DNA of 64,000 bases from CBDEGK01 sp965237855 (GTDB lineage: Bacteria > Pseudomonadota > Gammaproteobacteria > Pseudomonadales > Halieaceae): positions 1-64,000 of the forward strand of contig CBDEGK010000003.1 in NCBI GenBank assembly GCA_965237855.1, given 5' to 3'. Within the stretch, counting starts at the first letter, position 1; each line of letters begins with the position of its first letter. Shown here one piece after another: positions 63,691-64,000 of this stretch. The translations under genes and the position numbers were made by a program. The notes under the pieces were generated by a model. That model did not search any database. It was not told where the DNA came from and saw nothing but the letters and a program-made list of their open reading frames with translations.

Positions 63691-64000
63691 ATGGGTTTAC
63701 TAGTGAAAGGCAAATGGCACGACGAGTGGTATAACACCGAGTCAGAGGGCGGCGAATTTGTGCGCGAGGACGCACAGTTCCGTCACACTATTGAAGCGGG
63801 TGGCGAATTTGAGCCCGAGAGCGGACGCTATCACCTGTACGTTTCCCTGGCCTGCCCCTGGGCCCACCGCACACTCATATTCAGAAAGCTCAAGCAGCTG
63901 GAAAACATCATCGATGTCTCCGTGGTCAGCCCCATTATGCTGGACCGGGGCTGGAGCTATAACCAGTCTGAAGGCGCTAGTTATGATCCGGTCAACCAGG
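63691..64000 (+). CDS. Glutathionyl-hydroquinone reductase (xi-class GST), partial
   Basis: The first 103 codons are inside the window. MGLLVKGKWHDEWYNTESEG, then FRHTIEAGG, GRYHLYVSLACPWAHRTLIF with the catalytic CPWAHR cysteine, and PIMLDRGWSY match the YqjG/PcpF/ECM4 family, which reduces glutathionyl-hydroquinones. About two thirds of the roughly 320-residue protein lie beyond the right edge. A modest ribosome site (GCGGGA) precedes the ATG. Confidence 0.9.
   Translation, partial: MGLLVKGKWHDEWYNTESEGGEFVREDAQFRHTIEAGGEFEPESGRYHLYVSLACPWAHRTLIFRKLKQLENIIDVSVVSPIMLDRGWSYNQSEGASYDPVNQ

Noticed and set aside
1..64000. CRISPR array
   Set aside because: No set of regularly spaced direct repeats with unique spacers was seen; the repeats found are IS ends or protein-coding TPR units.

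Overview
The window looks like a variable, heavily transposed stretch of a gammaproteobacterial chromosome, probably marine or environmental. This rests on gene types and on a bacterial selenocysteine tRNA; no 16S or other marker gene is present, so the genus is not determinable. About half the sequence is mobile or defence DNA: IS3, IS21, IS30 and Tn3 elements, a plasmid-type mobilisation module and two candidate conflict loci. The rest, mainly 19.4-22.9 kb and 54-64 kb, is ordinary housekeeping or metabolic sequence.

Layout. (1) 1-7.1 kb, minus strand: a 2166-residue P-loop/coiled-coil protein translationally coupled to a second gene that leaves the window. Neither matches a family I can name, and this is the best candidate for an undescribed system. 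(2) 7.2-9.3 kb: intact IS3, IS30 stub, zinc-ribbon protein. (3) 9.5-18.4 kb: one 2817-residue polyvalent-type protein (two repeated pyrophosphatase-like domains, a RadC-like MPN motif, two zincin motifs), as found in phages and conjugative elements, with a small partner gene and an IS3 stub. (4) 18.4-19.36 kb: truncated TPR gene, then tRNA-Sec (selC). Blocks 1-3 lie on the 3' side of selC, the usual side for an integrated island. (5) 19.4-22.9 kb: cupin, GNAT, DUF1330-like, YjdF-like, VOC, DUF2784-like and another membrane protein. (6) 22.9-24.5 kb: intact IS3.

(7) 24.8-37.1 kb, minus strand: a compact BREX-like operon, in order DUF499-type ATPase, short PglZ-like phosphatase-fold protein, DUF1156-type adenine methylase, unknown 173-residue protein, SNF2 helicase. 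It is broken twice: IS21 splits the methylase and a one-base frameshift splits the helicase. (8) 37.4-44.6 kb: small membrane protein, RadC-like protein, a structured non-coding region, MobA/MobC with candidate oriT hairpins, a CENP-V/GFA gene split by a second, identical and inverted IS21, a RelE/HigA-like toxin-antitoxin pair and three small plasmid-type genes. (9) 45.2-49.0 kb: a minimal Tn3-family transposon with perfect 41-bp inverted repeats, which truncated an adenylate-forming enzyme gene. (10) 49.7-54.1 kb: decayed Nramp transporter, decayed IS3, truncated sulfotransferase, intact IS3, truncated HTH protein, small acidic protein.

(11) 54.2-64 kb: settled chromosome. A minus-strand run (molybdopterin oxidoreductase, frameshifted beta-lactamase-fold hydrolase, MFS transporter, PhyH dioxygenase) looks like an uptake and oxidation operon for an unknown substrate. 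It is followed by a DAACS symporter, a Kazal-like lipoprotein, pirin, a divergent LysR regulator and the start of a glutathionyl-hydroquinone reductase. The last three plausibly form a quinone or electrophile stress unit.

Several genes are broken by single changes (an amber codon, a TGA, two frameshifts, two genes with good Shine-Dalgarno sites but ATT where a start should be). This is either real decay or sequence error; reads would decide.
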